Source: Ampelocalamus luodianensis
Taxonomy: Eukaryota > Streptophyta > Magnoliopsida > Poales > Poaceae
Length of the DNA stretch: 64,000 nucleotides
Direction: 5' to 3'
NCBI GenBank assembly: GCA_036346255.1
Contig: CM070619.1
Coordinates: 27,596,342-27,660,341 of the forward strand
The notes beneath the pieces were generated by a model. The model made no database searches and was not told the DNA's origin. It worked only from the letters and a program-made list of their open reading frames with translations. This document shows positions 22,188-34,300 of this stretch, in pieces; the first letter of the stretch is position 1; each line of letters begins with the position of its first letter. Made by a program: the position numbers and the translations under genes.

Positions 22188-25100
22188 TCTAACAGCCCTA
22201 AGTTAGGGTTGTGTTTCAAATGTAAAATTATGAGGAGAAATAAAAACTTTTGATGCCTCATGAAATCATTTGAAAGTTGTCAACATTTTCCCCTAGCAAT
22301 TTCCATTTTCTAGAATTAAATTCTTGTGAATGGAAGTTGTAGTCAACAAAATTCTTGACCTTAAACTTGTGATCATCCTCTGGGAATATTTTTCCTATCA
22401 TCTTGACCATCATAGTTATCTCTCTGAAAAATTTCACAATTTTTAGATTTTATTTGCTATTTCAAAAGAGCAAGTCAAACTAGTTTAAATTCTGGTCAAA
22501 CCCTAGCACAGCAGCTTGTGAATTTTCTTGGGAACAATTCTGTGCATAAAAATTTCTGGAAAATTTATGCAAGGTTTTTCTCTGTCCAAAGTAGCTACCA
22601 TAAAATTTTTGGAATTTTTGGAGCTATGAAGCTATCTCTAAAAATCCCCCAATCCTTCTCTTCCTTTTTAATTCAAAATCTGTAATCACTATTCATCGGG
22701 CTCGAACCCGAGCCCGACTCAAGTCCGACCGGACCACCACGTCTCATCTTTACTCAACCGCGTCGGCGCCGAACTCGAGCTCGAGTCTGACCGAACCCAA
22801 ACTCAGGTCTGACCGGACTCGTTTCGCTTCTGGTCCGACCGAGCCACCTCGCCCGAGTCGCTCTCTCTCTCTCTCTCGCTGACAGCCCGGTCCCACTGGC
22901 AGCACCCTCTCTCCACGCGGTGCGCGCGCCCACGCCAGCTCTCCCGCGCGCCCTCTCTCCCGCGCACCGCTCTTCACCGCCCCGGCGCATGCGTGCCGCC
23001 ACGTCGCCACGCCGGTCACCTCGCCGCCCTACCGCCTCCACCTCGCCGCCTCGCCTCCTCTTCGTAAGTCGCCGAGGGCTCCACCTACCCCGTTTCTTTC
23101 TCCTCCACCGCTTTCTTCTCCACCGAGCCTCGAGCGAGAGCGCCGCCGCCGCTCGAGCGCCCGGCCACTCCGTGATCTCCGACCATCGCCGATCAGGCAC
23201 GGCGTGCCTTGCACCACGTGGAGCTCAACCTCGATCAATTCGAGTTTCCATCACCGAGGAGCCGTGCGGGTCTTCTTCTCCAACTCCGCCGAATCCGCCT
23301 CCACCGCCGCCACGTCTACTCCGGCGAGCTCGGCTCGATTCTTTCTCGGTGAGCATCGCTCGACTCCATCTTCCTTCCCGATCACTCACACGCTTTCTCC
23401 TTCACCTCGTGTCCTTGCCGACGGTGACCTCGCCGCCGCAGCTCTCATCGCCGGCCATCTCCGCAGCCACCTTAGCTCGCGTCATCCGGTGAGTTCCTGG
23501 AGTCCCACTGGTGCTCGTGCGCGCGCTATTCTCCATCCCCTTCCTCTTCGGCGCCATCGCCCTTGTCACCTCCTCGGCCGCCGCATCATGTCGCCGCCGC
23601 CACATCGCCTCACCGCCACCCGTGACCACCTTTAGCTTCGTGAGTCCACCAAGAACCCATTTTGGCCGTCACTCTACTGGCGCCACTACTCCTTCGCCGG
23701 CGACGAGCCAGTCCAGAGCCGTGCCGAGCCCTCCTCGTTTCTTCGGTTGTGTCTTCCTCTGCTTTCACCGATGTGGGCCCACTCTCTTTAAGCAAAAACT
23801 TTAGCCGCTAATCAACCTTATGAATGCCTTTAGTTCACTTTCATGCTTTAGCTTAGTTGAAACTTGAGGTTTGAAAGAAAGTTAGTCACTAGTCTCTCGT
23901 AGTTTTTCTCTGTTGTCAGTAATCTGAAATGGGTGAAATGCTTCTACTTTTGGATTTTGTTAATGCTTGATGAATCCCTTAAGAAGTAGTGTTTAGCAAG
24001 AAATTATTTTAGTTAGTGATTCTAGATTGCAAAGCTCTTGTTGGCAGGGTTGATCAAAGAAGCTGTTAGATGATCAAGTTGTTGTGGTTGGTAAACTCTT
24101 GGTTTGCTATTACAGTGTAGTAAGGCTTTGGGATAGTAACATGCTGAAATTTGTTAGCCTTATAACATTATGGTGTGGTGCTTAGTAGTGTTAACAGCTG
24201 AATTTTATTCAAGCCCTAACCTAGTTAGAAAATTGCTTAGCAACTACCAGTTGGATAATTAGTTAGTCAGTGTTTCCATAGCAGCTTGTAGGTCTAACTG
24301 ATCTTATCTTTGAAGGTTGCATAGAATAGCTAGTTAATTAAGATGTCGTAATTTGATGCTTAATTGTTAGATGTGCACACAATCACCATCAAAGTCTGCC
24401 GAAAGATTAGAACATATAAGAGGATTGTTTTTGGACTTTGTGGTTATCGTGGAAAGTAAGTTAGTTTGGGAAGATCAATCGAGAATTCCTATCTATCGGA
24501 TAAATTGTTATTCCTATTTGGATGATCTATTTTCGGTGTTATTGATATTTGCATGTTATTGAAATTTTGGTTGTTGTCGGCGTTATTTGTTCTTATTCGT
24601 TGTTTTTGCTCGATCGATAGATTGCGGCGATTCCGGTGTGCTTGAGAGTGAACCTCATGACAGTCGATCCGTCGAGCAACAAAGAATGTGCAAGTAGTTT
24701 GATCATGATTACTCCCAGTATTTTAAAGTCTAATATTTTGTTTCAACTGTATGTATGCATCGCTTAATTTGTGTTAAATCGATTAGTTAATCCTTTAGAT
24801 GCATAATCTGTAGGTAAATGTTTGTCCTCTACTACCTGAGCCTAGGTTATTAGCTGTGATTATAGTTTGTTGGATGAACTCTTATCACTTAGTAGATTAC
24901 GAGTCCAGTTGCTTAGCCATGCTAGTTAACGGTAGAGTTAAGCTATCATCGACTTAGTCGATGATCCGATCACATAAAATTATTTTTGTTCTTTATGTTT
25001 CATTTATGCTATGTTTAATTGTAAAACTAAAGCGCAAACAAAAATGATTTAGACTTGGGCACAATGGTATGTTGGTGTGATCTGTTGGGTGTGACCGAAA

Positions 25101-26277
25101 GGTGCCCGAGCCGCTTAAGGACCGAAAGTTACTTGCTCCACCGCATCGAGCATTTTGCGTGCTAACCACACTAGAGTATATGGGACCTCTCTTGACCTAG
25201 TACTTTGGCGTGTGTTGGCTTCGGTCGCAGGAGGTCGCAGGAGGGATGGAGGTGGGAGCATGGTAGTTGTCCGAAGAGCTTTATCCTGAGTGGGTAGTTG
25301 TCTTTTCGGCTTTACCATGTAAGCGTATGGATTTCATCCATACGAGCGGCTCGTAGTTAATACACAATATTGGAAAAAGTCTCGTAGGACTTAGCCGTAC
25401 AAAGATACCTTGAAGTGTGCTTTGGCTTAAAGGCGGTCCAAGTGTGGGTACATTGGTACACCTGCAGGTTAAAACTATTCGAATAGCCTCGCCCTAGGTT
25501 ATGGACACGCCTGATACGCTCGTAAGAACTAGACTACAACCTTTTAAACTAAAACTTGATGGGTGGTACGAATCTGGGATTCGTGCTATGTTGTGGTGGC
25601 TATTGGGATAGTCACTTCCAGGTGGTTACTCGTATCTATATTTATTTCGCTGTTATTTCAACATAAAAAAATGAATTGCAAACCTGCTTTCAAACTGTAT
25701 TACATTATTTCAAATAAAGTTCGCTTTGTGCAAATGAAACATATGGCCTCCACCAGATAAGCCTGCATGTAGCATATGTATAGGTCTGCTAGTCCACACG
25801 TCAGTCTTGCGAGTACAAAAACAATTTTTGTACTCATCTGCTTTGCTTAATATTTTTGTTGCAGAGGAAGAAGGTGAGCCCCAACGGCCTCACTTTTGTG
25901 AGTTGTGCTGCCGTGGAGTGTGGGACGACTAGGCTTGGCGGTCCGGTCAGTTGCCTTGTGGGTTGAGGCACACTGGTTGGCTTTGTTTACAGCCATCTTA
26001 TGGCAATGTCGCTTCCGCTGTTATCTAGTTAGTTGCTTATATTTTGGCCAGTCGGCTCTGTGTTGTAATAATCTACTTGTTGTACTGTTGCTTTCTGTTA
26101 AGTTGTGTCGCTTTGGACTCTATGTTTAGAATGGAATTGATACATGCTTTTGTGAAGGGGTATGTATACTGCTTTCTGGGAAGTATACATATCTCGAGGC
26201 TGGGTTTATTTGATTTGTAATACTAGGACCAATTGGATGGTTAAGTATTACAAGCCAAATAAACCGGGGTCCTCACA
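22188..26277 (+). mobile_element. Element C 5' LTR
   Basis: The 4090-bp LTR ends GGGGTCCTCACA just before the primer site. It holds a CT microsatellite at 22859-22878, a GC-rich leader (22900-23790) and donor-like CCG|GTGAGTTCC at 23489. Acceptor tcgatcgatag ends at 24620. A degraded mini-exon donor (T|GCAAGT) lies at 24690, hairpins at 24945-24965, 25324-25344 and 25811-25835, and the palindrome at 25475-25486. Acceptor tgttgcag ends at 25864. A terminal stem-loop at 26203-26264 pairs 18 of 20 bases. Confidence 0.94.
24621..24689 (+). other. Putative mini-exon in C 5' LTR (donor damaged)
   Basis: Starts after acceptor tcgatcgatag and is 69 nt long to the GC donor, but the base before the donor is T, not G. 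In the 3' LTR the matching segment (33786-33857, 72 nt) has AG|ACAAGC, where G to A removes the GC donor. Both lengths are multiples of three. Confidence 0.4.
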
Positions 26278-26281
26278 AAGT

Positions 26282-26293
26282 TGGTATCAGAGC
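26282..26293 (+). other. Primer-binding site of element C
   Basis: TGGTATCAGAGC begins four bases after the LTR end and is followed by catcctgacc. It matches the initiator Met-tRNA 3' end. Confidence 0.95.
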
Positions 26294-26931
26294 CATCCTG
26301 ACCGTAGTAACCCAAGCATGGTCGTCCTTAGGATATTTAGCAAAAGCTTATTTTCAACGTAACAAATAGTTTATGAAAGCTTAAGTAGATTCTCAGAATT
26401 TGCTCCTTATCTATCTTAGCTTTCTACTCTCATCTTACTCTATTTTGAGTTTTGAAAATTGGATCCCTCTCTTTCCTTTCAAAAGATAGTTACTTATCGG
26501 TTAAATTGGTTTGGGAGAATCCTGAGAGTTATAAACTAAGTATGATAGTCATCAGAGAAACTTTGAAATGAAGACTTGGCCAGAGCTTGTAGAGGAAAGC
26601 CCAATCACTACTAGGGTTTAGTTTGTAGTACTGAAAATGAGAGGTTAACCAAAATTGTGGGGATAAAAGGGTAGGATGAAACATGAGTTAGTTAAATGTC
26701 TAACTTTTTCTTAAAAGAATTTATTTTGCTTACCAGCTATATTTCGAACTTGTCTTCCTAAAACTGATTGCTCGTTCTTCCATACGAGTTGGTCATATTG
26801 GGAAGTTGATTTTATGAGTGCAGTTTTGTCTTGTTGTTATGAATTATTAGAGTTTATTCTGTAGAATGGATGCATGCTACCTGTGTTTTCTGTAATAAAA
26901 TTATTATTATTAACTTTCTTGGTGGAACAGG
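26294..26931 (+). other. Element C untranslated leader
   Basis: 638 bp between primer site and gag without a credible ORF. Unlike elements D and F there is no extra ORF upstream of gag here. It is homologous to the leader of element A (12573-13158). Confidence 0.8.
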
Positions 26932-27890
26932 ATGGCTGGTGGAACCCGTAGTGGTCGGAATCAGCCAGCTCGTTCTGATGAGGAGCTTCCCCCTCCTCCG
27001 ACCATGGCTGAGGTTCTCGCTCAGATCGAGCGGAACCGTATGGACCAGACTCGGATTCTAGAGGTCATCGCGAGGAACACCTCCATGCCTGCGGTTGCCT
27101 CGGGACCTGGTGGTGGTGGGCACCAGACTCGTGGGGGACTTGCGGAGTTCCTCCGTACGCAGTCGCCTACTTTCTCCCGGTCTGAGGACCCACTTGACGC
27201 GGATGATTGGCTGCGCATGGTTGAGCGGAAGCTCAACATAGCTCAGTGCCAGACGCAGGATAAGGCACTCTTCGCGTCCCACCACCTGAGGCGCGCAGAC
27301 TCGTGGTGGGAGAACTATTCGCCATGCACCGCGGGCCATGTGGTCGCGTGGGAGGAGTTCAGTCCGCTTTCCGTCGGGCCCACATCCCCGATGGCACGAT
27401 GAAGTCAAGAAGAAAGAATTCTCGCGCCAAGCAAGGGCGCAAACTGCGATGCAGTATCCGCACGAGTTCAATCATTTGGCTCGTTATGCTCGGGAGAGGT
27501 GGCCTCGATGAGGCTAAGCAGAAAGTTTATGGATGGCTTGTCCGAGGAGCCGCAGACAAGTCGTCATTGTGGACTTCCGACTTTCGTGCCTTAGTTGATA
27601 AGGTCATTGTTGCTGAGCATAAGGCGAGGGCGCTGGGCGAATCCCGCAAGCGCAAATGGGAGGCCCATCGACCGCTTCGCCGCCTCACTCGTCCCCGTGT
27701 TGGACCAGCACCAGGGGCCCGTTCTTTCGTTCTACCAGCGCCGAGGCCATCTGCACTAGTTCCTCGTCCACCGCAGTCGTGAGCCAGCCACGCACCGCGT
27801 TCAAGAGCGCAGTGGCCTCCGCAATCCGGCGGCCGAGGTCACTTGTTTCATTGTCACAACAAGGGCCATTATGCGAATACCGCCTCGTAT
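26932..27890 (+). pseudogene. Element C gag (frameshifted)
   Basis: ATG at 26932 opens MAGGTRSGRNQPARSDEEL, PPTMAEVLAQIERNRMDQT, then FSRSEDPLDADDW and LNIAQC. The frame changes near 27360 inside the capsid block and again through 27420-27540. The C-terminal ALGESRKRKWEA block is readable. The zinc knuckle near 27845 reads FHCHNKGHYANTA: an indel removed the first cysteine and the last is missing. The sequence is close to A gag. The lesions are mostly one- or two-base indels. Confidence 0.9.
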
Positions 27891-27959
27891 CGTTGCGGCC
27901 CTCGTCCTAATGGAGGACGCGGGCAGGGGAGTGGTCACCCACCTGACCAGAAGATGGTC

Positions 27960-28415
27960 CAGAAGACCCTGGGTGCGAGCAGCGGCCGAGTCAACCATCT
28001 TTCAGCTGAGGAGGCTCAGGAGGCGCCAGACGTTGTGATGGGTACACTTCTTGTCAATTATTGTCCTGCTGCAGTATTATTTGATTCTGGAGCATCGCAT
28101 TCTTTTATTTCAAGATCATTTGCTGCTGCTAGTGGTCTTCGTGTTCCTTTGGGGATTCTTTGCTCATTCGCCTCCGGTTCGAAATGAGAGCCGATTTAGA
28201 ATGCCGTATGCTCCTATTGAAGTCAAAGGGGTAGGATTTTTGGCAAACCTTATTCTGCTCAGATCCGCAAGGCTGGACGTGATTCTTGGCATGGATTGGT
28301 TGTCCCAACACTTGGGGCAAATCGATTGTGTCAGGAAGATTGTCTATCTCACCACCTTCTTCAAAGTAGCAGTTGGATTTTCGCGCGCATGCGGGGACTA
28401 CATTTGTGTGCATTA
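27960..28415 (+). pseudogene. Element C protease
   Basis: The active-site block LFDSGASHSFISRS (near 28078-28119) is intact in the frame opened upstream. A frame change near 28160 precedes the second block LDVILGMDWLSQHLGQ (near 28273-28320). Protein-level similarity to A protease is very high between lesions. Confidence 0.88.
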
Positions 28416-28419
28416 GAAG

Positions 28420-29371
28420 CGAAGCCCGTCTTGCAGATTCAGGATGTTCCCATAGTATCTGACTTTGTGGATGTCTTTCCCGAAGATTTGCCTAGGATGC
28501 CTCCAGTTCAAGACCTTGAGTTTGTCATTGAGTTCTGCCTGCATCGCCCGATTTCAAGGCGCCATATCGGATGCCTCCCAATGAATTGGAGGAATTGAAG
28601 AAGCAATTAGGTGAGCTTCAAGCAAAGGGTTTCATCCGTCCTAGCTCATCTCCTTAGGGATGTCCAGTGATCTTTGTGAGGAAGAAGGATAAGACTTTGC
28701 ACATGTGTGTTGATTACCGTCCGCTCAATGAGGTGACGGTGAAGAACAAATATCCTTTGCCCCGCATCGATGATCTGCTTGATCGCTTGATCGAGCCTGT
28801 GTTCTCAAAGATTGATTTGAGATTGGGGTATCATCAGTCGATCGATTCGAGGATATTCTCAAGACGGCCACTACTCGTTATGGTGCATGCAGTACACCGT
28901 CATGTCTTTTGGCTTAACCAATGCTCCACTTTGTTCATGAACCTTATGAATTCAGATTCATGGAGTATTTGGATAAATTTGTGGTGGTCTTCATTGATGA
29001 TATTCTTATCTACTCCAAGAATGAAGAAGAGCATGCCGAGCATCCAAGATAGTTTTGGGCAGTGCGTGAGCACTAGTCAGACGCAAGTTCAAAGAAATGC
29101 GAAGTTCGTTGAAGGAAGTGGCATTCTTGGGCCATGTTCTTTCAAAGCAGAGGCATATCTGTGGATCCCGGCAAGGTCGGCGATGTGCTATCTTGGGGTC
29201 ACCAAGTCGACCACCGATGTACGGAGTTTTCTTGGTTTAGCAGCTACTACACGCGCTTTATCTGAACTTCTCCAAGATCGCTGGCCGATGACCGAATTGC
29301 TCAAGAAGGACAAGAAGTTTGTCCGTCCTCTCGCTTGTGATGAGAGTTTTCAGAACTCAAGAAGCGGTTGA
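28420..29371 (+). pseudogene. Element C reverse transcriptase (frameshifted)
   Basis: IQDVPIVSDFVDVFPEDLP opens the region. A TAG stop near 28655 replaces the tryptophan codon seen at this place in A and D. MCVDYRPLNE, KIDLRLGYHQ and the palm motif FIDD (28990-29001) are readable, but in different frames. Several short deletions break the fingers-palm region. The catalytic DD itself is intact, unlike in A. Confidence 0.9.
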
Positions 29372-29756
29372 CATCGCCCAGCTTACTCTTCCGGATGTCC
29401 ACAAGAGCTTGATATCTATTGCGATGCTCTCGTCGTGGACAGCCGTGTTCTTATGCAAGAAGGCAAAGCCGTGGCCTATGCATCAAGGCGCTTGAGGCCT
29501 CATGAACTCAACTATCCCACCCATGATTTGGAGTTAGCCGTGGTCCATGCACTCAAGATTTGGCGGCATTATCTTCGGTAACCGCTGTGAGGTGTATTCT
29601 TATCACAAGAGCTTGAAATACTTGTTCACCCAGCCAGATTTGAACCTCAGGCAAAGAAGATGGTTGGAATTGATCAAGGATTATGACATGGGTATTCAGT
29701 ATCATCCTGGCAAGGCCAATGTGGTTGCTGATGCACTTAGTCGAAAGGTGTATTGC
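29372..29756 (+). pseudogene. Element C RNase H
   Basis: Readable blocks include AYASRRLRPHELNYPTHDLE (frame shifted twice), KSLKYLFTQPDLNLRQRRW and HPGKANVVADALSRK. One catalytic-region motif reads YSYHKSL, where A has YSD. The region runs straight into the integrase linker. Confidence 0.87.
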
Positions 29757-31300
29757 AATACTTTGATGCTCCAAGAGCAGCAACCTGCACTTCTTGCAGA
29801 ATTTCAGCGTCTCAACTTGGGTTTGGTTGAGCACGGATCCCTTGCTGCTTTGGTTGTGCAACCAACCCTGGTGGACCAAATTAAGGTGGCGCAGCAATCA
29901 GATGTTGGGGTGGGTAAAATCAAGCAGAACATCAAGAACGGGACAGCCAAGTGTTTCATAGAAGATGAGCATGGTGTTGTGTGGTTTGGACAGCGGCTTG
30001 TTGTTCCTAAGGTCATGGAATTGCGGGATTTGATTCTCCGCGAGGCCCATGATTCGCCTTTGTCCATCCATCCCGGGGGTACCAAGATGTATCAAGATCT
30101 TCGTTAAAAATTCTGGTGGACCCGAATGAAGCGCGAGATTGCCAAGTTCGTTGCCGGGTGCGACGTGTGTTGTCGTGTGAAGGCCGAGCATCAGCGTCCA
30201 GCAGGTCTTCTCCAGCCCTTGCCTATACCAGAGTGGAAGTGGGATTCAGTTGGTATGGACTTCAACACCGGGTTGCCCCGTACTGCTTCAGGGAAGGATG
30301 CTTTATGGGTCATCATTGATCGGTTGACGAAAGTGGCCCATTTCCTTCCAGTGCGAACGAAGATTGATGTGAATCAGCTAGCAGATCTTTACATATCTCG
30401 CATTGTGAGTTTGCATGGTGTGCCCCGAACCATTGTGTCAGATCGTGGTTCTCTGTTCACTTCTCGATTTTGGCACCAGTTGCAAGCGGCCATGGGGACA
30501 CGTCTTTCTTTCAGTTCAGCCTACCATCCTCGGATCGATGGTCGACGAGCGAGTCAACTGTGTTTTGGAAGATATGCTCCGCGCTTGTATTCTTTCCTAT
30601 GGGAAGAATTGGGAGAAGTGCCTACCTCTTGCCGAGTTCTCCTACAACAACAGCTTCCAGGCTAGTCTCGGTATGGTACCGTTTGAGGCCTTGTATGGGA
30701 GGAGGTGTAGAACCCCATTGAACTGGTCAGAAACTGGGGAGAGACAGTTCTTTGGCCCTGATTCGATCAATGAGGTTGAAAGCCAAGTGCAGCTGATTCG
30801 TGACCACTTGCGTGTAGCTCAGTCCAGGCAAAAGAGCTATGCAGATCGTCGTCGCCGAGAGTTGAGTTTCCAGCCCAATGACTTTGTTTATCTCAAAGTC
30901 TCACCTTTGAAGGGTCATCGTCGTTTCGGCGTCAAGGGCAAATTGGCTCCTCGGTATGTTGGACCTTATCGCATCATCGATAAAGTGGGAGCTGTTGCTT
31001 ACAAGTTAGAGTTGCCACCACACTTGAGGGAGTGCATGATGTATTCCATGTGTCGCAATTGAAGAAATGCCTCCGTGTTCGACCGAGGAGTCTCGCTGGA
31101 AAATCTTGATGTGCGGAAGATTTGACTCACCGCAAGCGCCCTGCTCGTATTCTTGAAGAATCGAACGAAGGACGAGGAACCGTGCCATCAAGTTTCTTAA
31201 AGTTCAGTGGTCGAATCACTCCGAGGATGAAGCAAACCGGGAGCGGAAGATCGTCTCGCGCGCACTACCCGCCCTTCTTTTCCTGATCGTAATCTTGGGC
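29757..31300 (+). pseudogene. Element C integrase and chromodomain-like tail
   Basis: The HH half (HDSPLSIHPGGTKMYQDLR) ends in a TAA at 30105. The CC half (CDVCCRVKAEH) follows at 30126 with correct cysteine spacing. The catalytic core shows GMDF and IVSDRG, so both aspartates are present. A small deletion near 30540 destroys the block before the glutamate and shifts the frame. The GPY/F region (KLAPRYVGPYR) is at about 30940-30975. After 31060 the chromodomain-like tail survives only in pieces (FKVQWSNHSEDEA in another frame). A is the closest relative in this window. Confidence 0.9.
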
Positions 31301-31310
31301 GAGATTCTTG

Positions 31311-31323
31311 TAAGGGGGGGGAT
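31311..31323 (+). other. Polypurine tract of element C
   Basis: taagggggggga sits directly before the 3' LTR start, as expected for plus-strand priming. The same tract in reverse is seen in A (6441-6457). Confidence 0.9.
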
Positions 31324-31324
31324 T

Positions 31325-34300
31325 TGTAACAGCCCTAAGTTAGGGTTGTGTTTCAAATGTAAAATTATGAGGAGAAATAAAAACTTTTGATGCCTCATGA
31401 AATCATTTGAAAGTTGTCAACATTTTCCCCTAGCAATTTCCATTTTCTAGAATTAAATTCTTGTGAATGGAAGATGTTGTCAATAAAATTCTTGACCTTA
31501 AACTTGTGATCATCCTCTGGGAATATTTTTCCTATCATCTTGACCATCCTAGTTACCTCTCTGAAAAATTTCACAATTTTTAGATTTTATTTGCTATTTC
31601 AAAAGAGCAAGTCAAACTACTTTAAATTCTGGTCAAACCCTAGCACAGCAGCTTGTGAATTTTCTTGGGAACAATTCTGTGCATAAAAATTTCTGGAAAA
31701 TTTATGCAAGGTTGTTCTCTGTCCAAAGTAGCTACCATAAAAATTTTGGAATTTTTGGAGCTCTGAAGCTATTTCTAAAAATCCCCCAAACCTTCTCTGC
31801 CTTTTTAATTCAAAATCTGTAATCACTATTCATTGGGCTCGAACCCGAGCCCGACTCAAGTCCGACCGGACCACCCCGTCTCAGCTTGACTCAACCGCGT
31901 CAGCGCCGAACTCGAGCTCGAGTCTGACCGAACCCAAACTCAGGTCCGACCGGACTCGTTTCGCTTCTGGTCCGACCGAGCCACCTCGCCCGAGTCGCTC
32001 TCTCTCTCTCTCGCTGAAAGCCCGGTCCCACTGGCAGCACCCTCTCTCCACACGGCGCGCGCACCCGCGCCAGCTCTCCCGTGCGCCCTCTCTCCCGCGC
32101 ACCGCTCTTCACCGCCCGGCGCATGCGTGCCGCCACGTCGCCACGCCGGTCACCTCGCCGCCCTACCGCCTCCACCTCGCTGCCTCCGCCCTCCTCTTCT
32201 TAAGCTGTCGAGGGCTCCACCTACCCCGGTTTCTTTCTCCTCCGCTGCCTTTCTTCTCCACTGAGCTCCTGGAGCCGAGAGCGTCGCCGCGCCGCCTCCG
32301 AGCGTTCCGGCTACTCCGGTGATCTCCGACCGCGTCACGGCGTGCCTTGCACCACGTGGAGCTCAACCCCTCCATCAATTCGGAGTTTCCATCACCGAGG
32401 AGCTATGCACGGGTCTTCTTCTCCAACTCCGGCCGAATCCGCCTCCACCGCCGCCTTGTCTTCTCCGGCGAGCTCCAGCTCGATTCTTCTCTCGGTGAGC
32501 ATCGCCTGGACTCCATCTTCCTTCCCCGATCACTCACACGCTCTCTCCTTTACCTCAGGTCCTTGCCGACGGTGACTCTCGCCGCCACACGCTCTCGTCG
32601 CCGGACCATCTCCGGCAGCCACCTTAGCTCCGCGTCATCCCGGTGAGTTCCTGGAATCCCACTGGTGCTCATGCGCGCGCTATTCTCCATTCCCTTCCTC
32701 TTCGGCGCCATCGCCCCTTGTCACCTCCTCGGCCGGCCGCCGCATCATGTCGCCGCGCCGCCACACTGCCTCACCAGCCACCCCGTGACCACCTTTAGCT
32801 TCAGTAGTCCACCAGCAACCCATTTTGGCCATCACCTCTACCGCGCCACTACTCCTTCACCGGCGACGAGCCAGGTCCAAAGCCAGCCCGAGCCCTCCCT
32901 GTTCTTCGGCTGTGTCTTCCTCTGTTTCACTGACAGTGGGGCCCACTCCCTTTTAAGCAAAAACTTTAGCTGCTAATCAACCTTATGAATGCCTTTTAGT
33001 TCACTTTCATGCTTTAGCTTAGTTGAAACTTGAGGTTTGAAAGAAAGTTAGTCACTAGTCTCTGTAGTTTTTCTCTGTTGTCAGTAATCTGAAATGGGTG
33101 AAATGCTTCTACTTTTGGATTTTGTTAATGCTTGATGAATCCCTTAAGAAGTAGTGTTTAGCAAGAAATTATTTTAGTTAGTGATTCTAGATTGCAAAGC
33201 TCTTGTTGGCAGGGTTGATCAAAGAAGCTGTTAGATGATCAAGTTGTTGTGGTTGGTAAACTCTTGGTTTGCTATTACAGTGTAGTAAGGCTTTGGGATA
33301 GTAACATGCTGAAATTTGTTAGCCTTATAACATTATGGTGTGGTGCTTAGTAGTGTTAATAGCTGAATTTTATTCAAGCCCTAACCTAGTTAGAAAATTG
33401 CTTAGCATCTACTAGTTGGATAATTAGTTAGTCAGTGTTTCCATAGCAGCTTGTAGGTCTAACTGATCTTATCTTTGAAGGTTGCATAGAATAGCTAGTT
33501 AATTAAGATGTGGTAATTTGATGCTTAATTGTTAGATGTGCACACAATCACCATCAAAGTCTGCCGAAAGATTAGAACATATAAGAGGATTGTTTTTGGA
33601 CTTTGTGGTTATCGTGGAAAGTAAGTTAGTTTGGGAAGATCAATCGAGAATTCCTATCTATTGGCTAAATTGTCATTCCTATTTGAATGATCTATTTTCG
33701 GTGTTATTGATATTTGCATGTTATTGAAATTTTGGTTGTTGTCGGCGTTATTTGTTCTTATTCGTTATTTTTGCTCGATCGATAGATTGCGGCGATTCCG
33801 GTGTGCTTGAGAGTGAACCTCTACAACAGGTCGATCTGTCTGAGCAACAGCAGCCAGACAAGCAGTTTGATCATGATTACTCCCAGTATTTTAAAGTCTA
33901 ATATTTTGTTTCAACTGTATGTATGCATCGCTTAATTTGTGTTAAATCGATTAGTTAATCCTTTAGATGCATAATCTGTAGGTAAATGTTTGTCCTCTAC
34001 TACCTGAGCCTAGGTTATTAGCCGTGATTAGAGTTTGTTGGATGAACTCTTATCACATAGTAGATTACGAGTCCAGTTGCTTAGCCATGCTAGTTAACGG
34101 TAGTATTGGGCGATCATCGACTTAGTCGATGATCTGGATCACATAAAATTATTTTTGTTCTTTATGTTTCAGTTTATGCTATGTTTAATTGTAAAACTAA
34201 AACTGCAAACAAAAATGATTTAGACTTGGGCACAATGGTATGTTGGTGTGATCTGTTGGGTGTGACTGGAAAGGTGCCCGAGTCAGTTAAGGACCGAGTT

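Noticed and set aside
22754..23804. Several long ORFs in the GC-rich part of the C LTR on both strands
   Set aside because: They differ in frame between the two LTR copies because of indels and occur on both strands; typical of GC-rich leader sequence, not genes.
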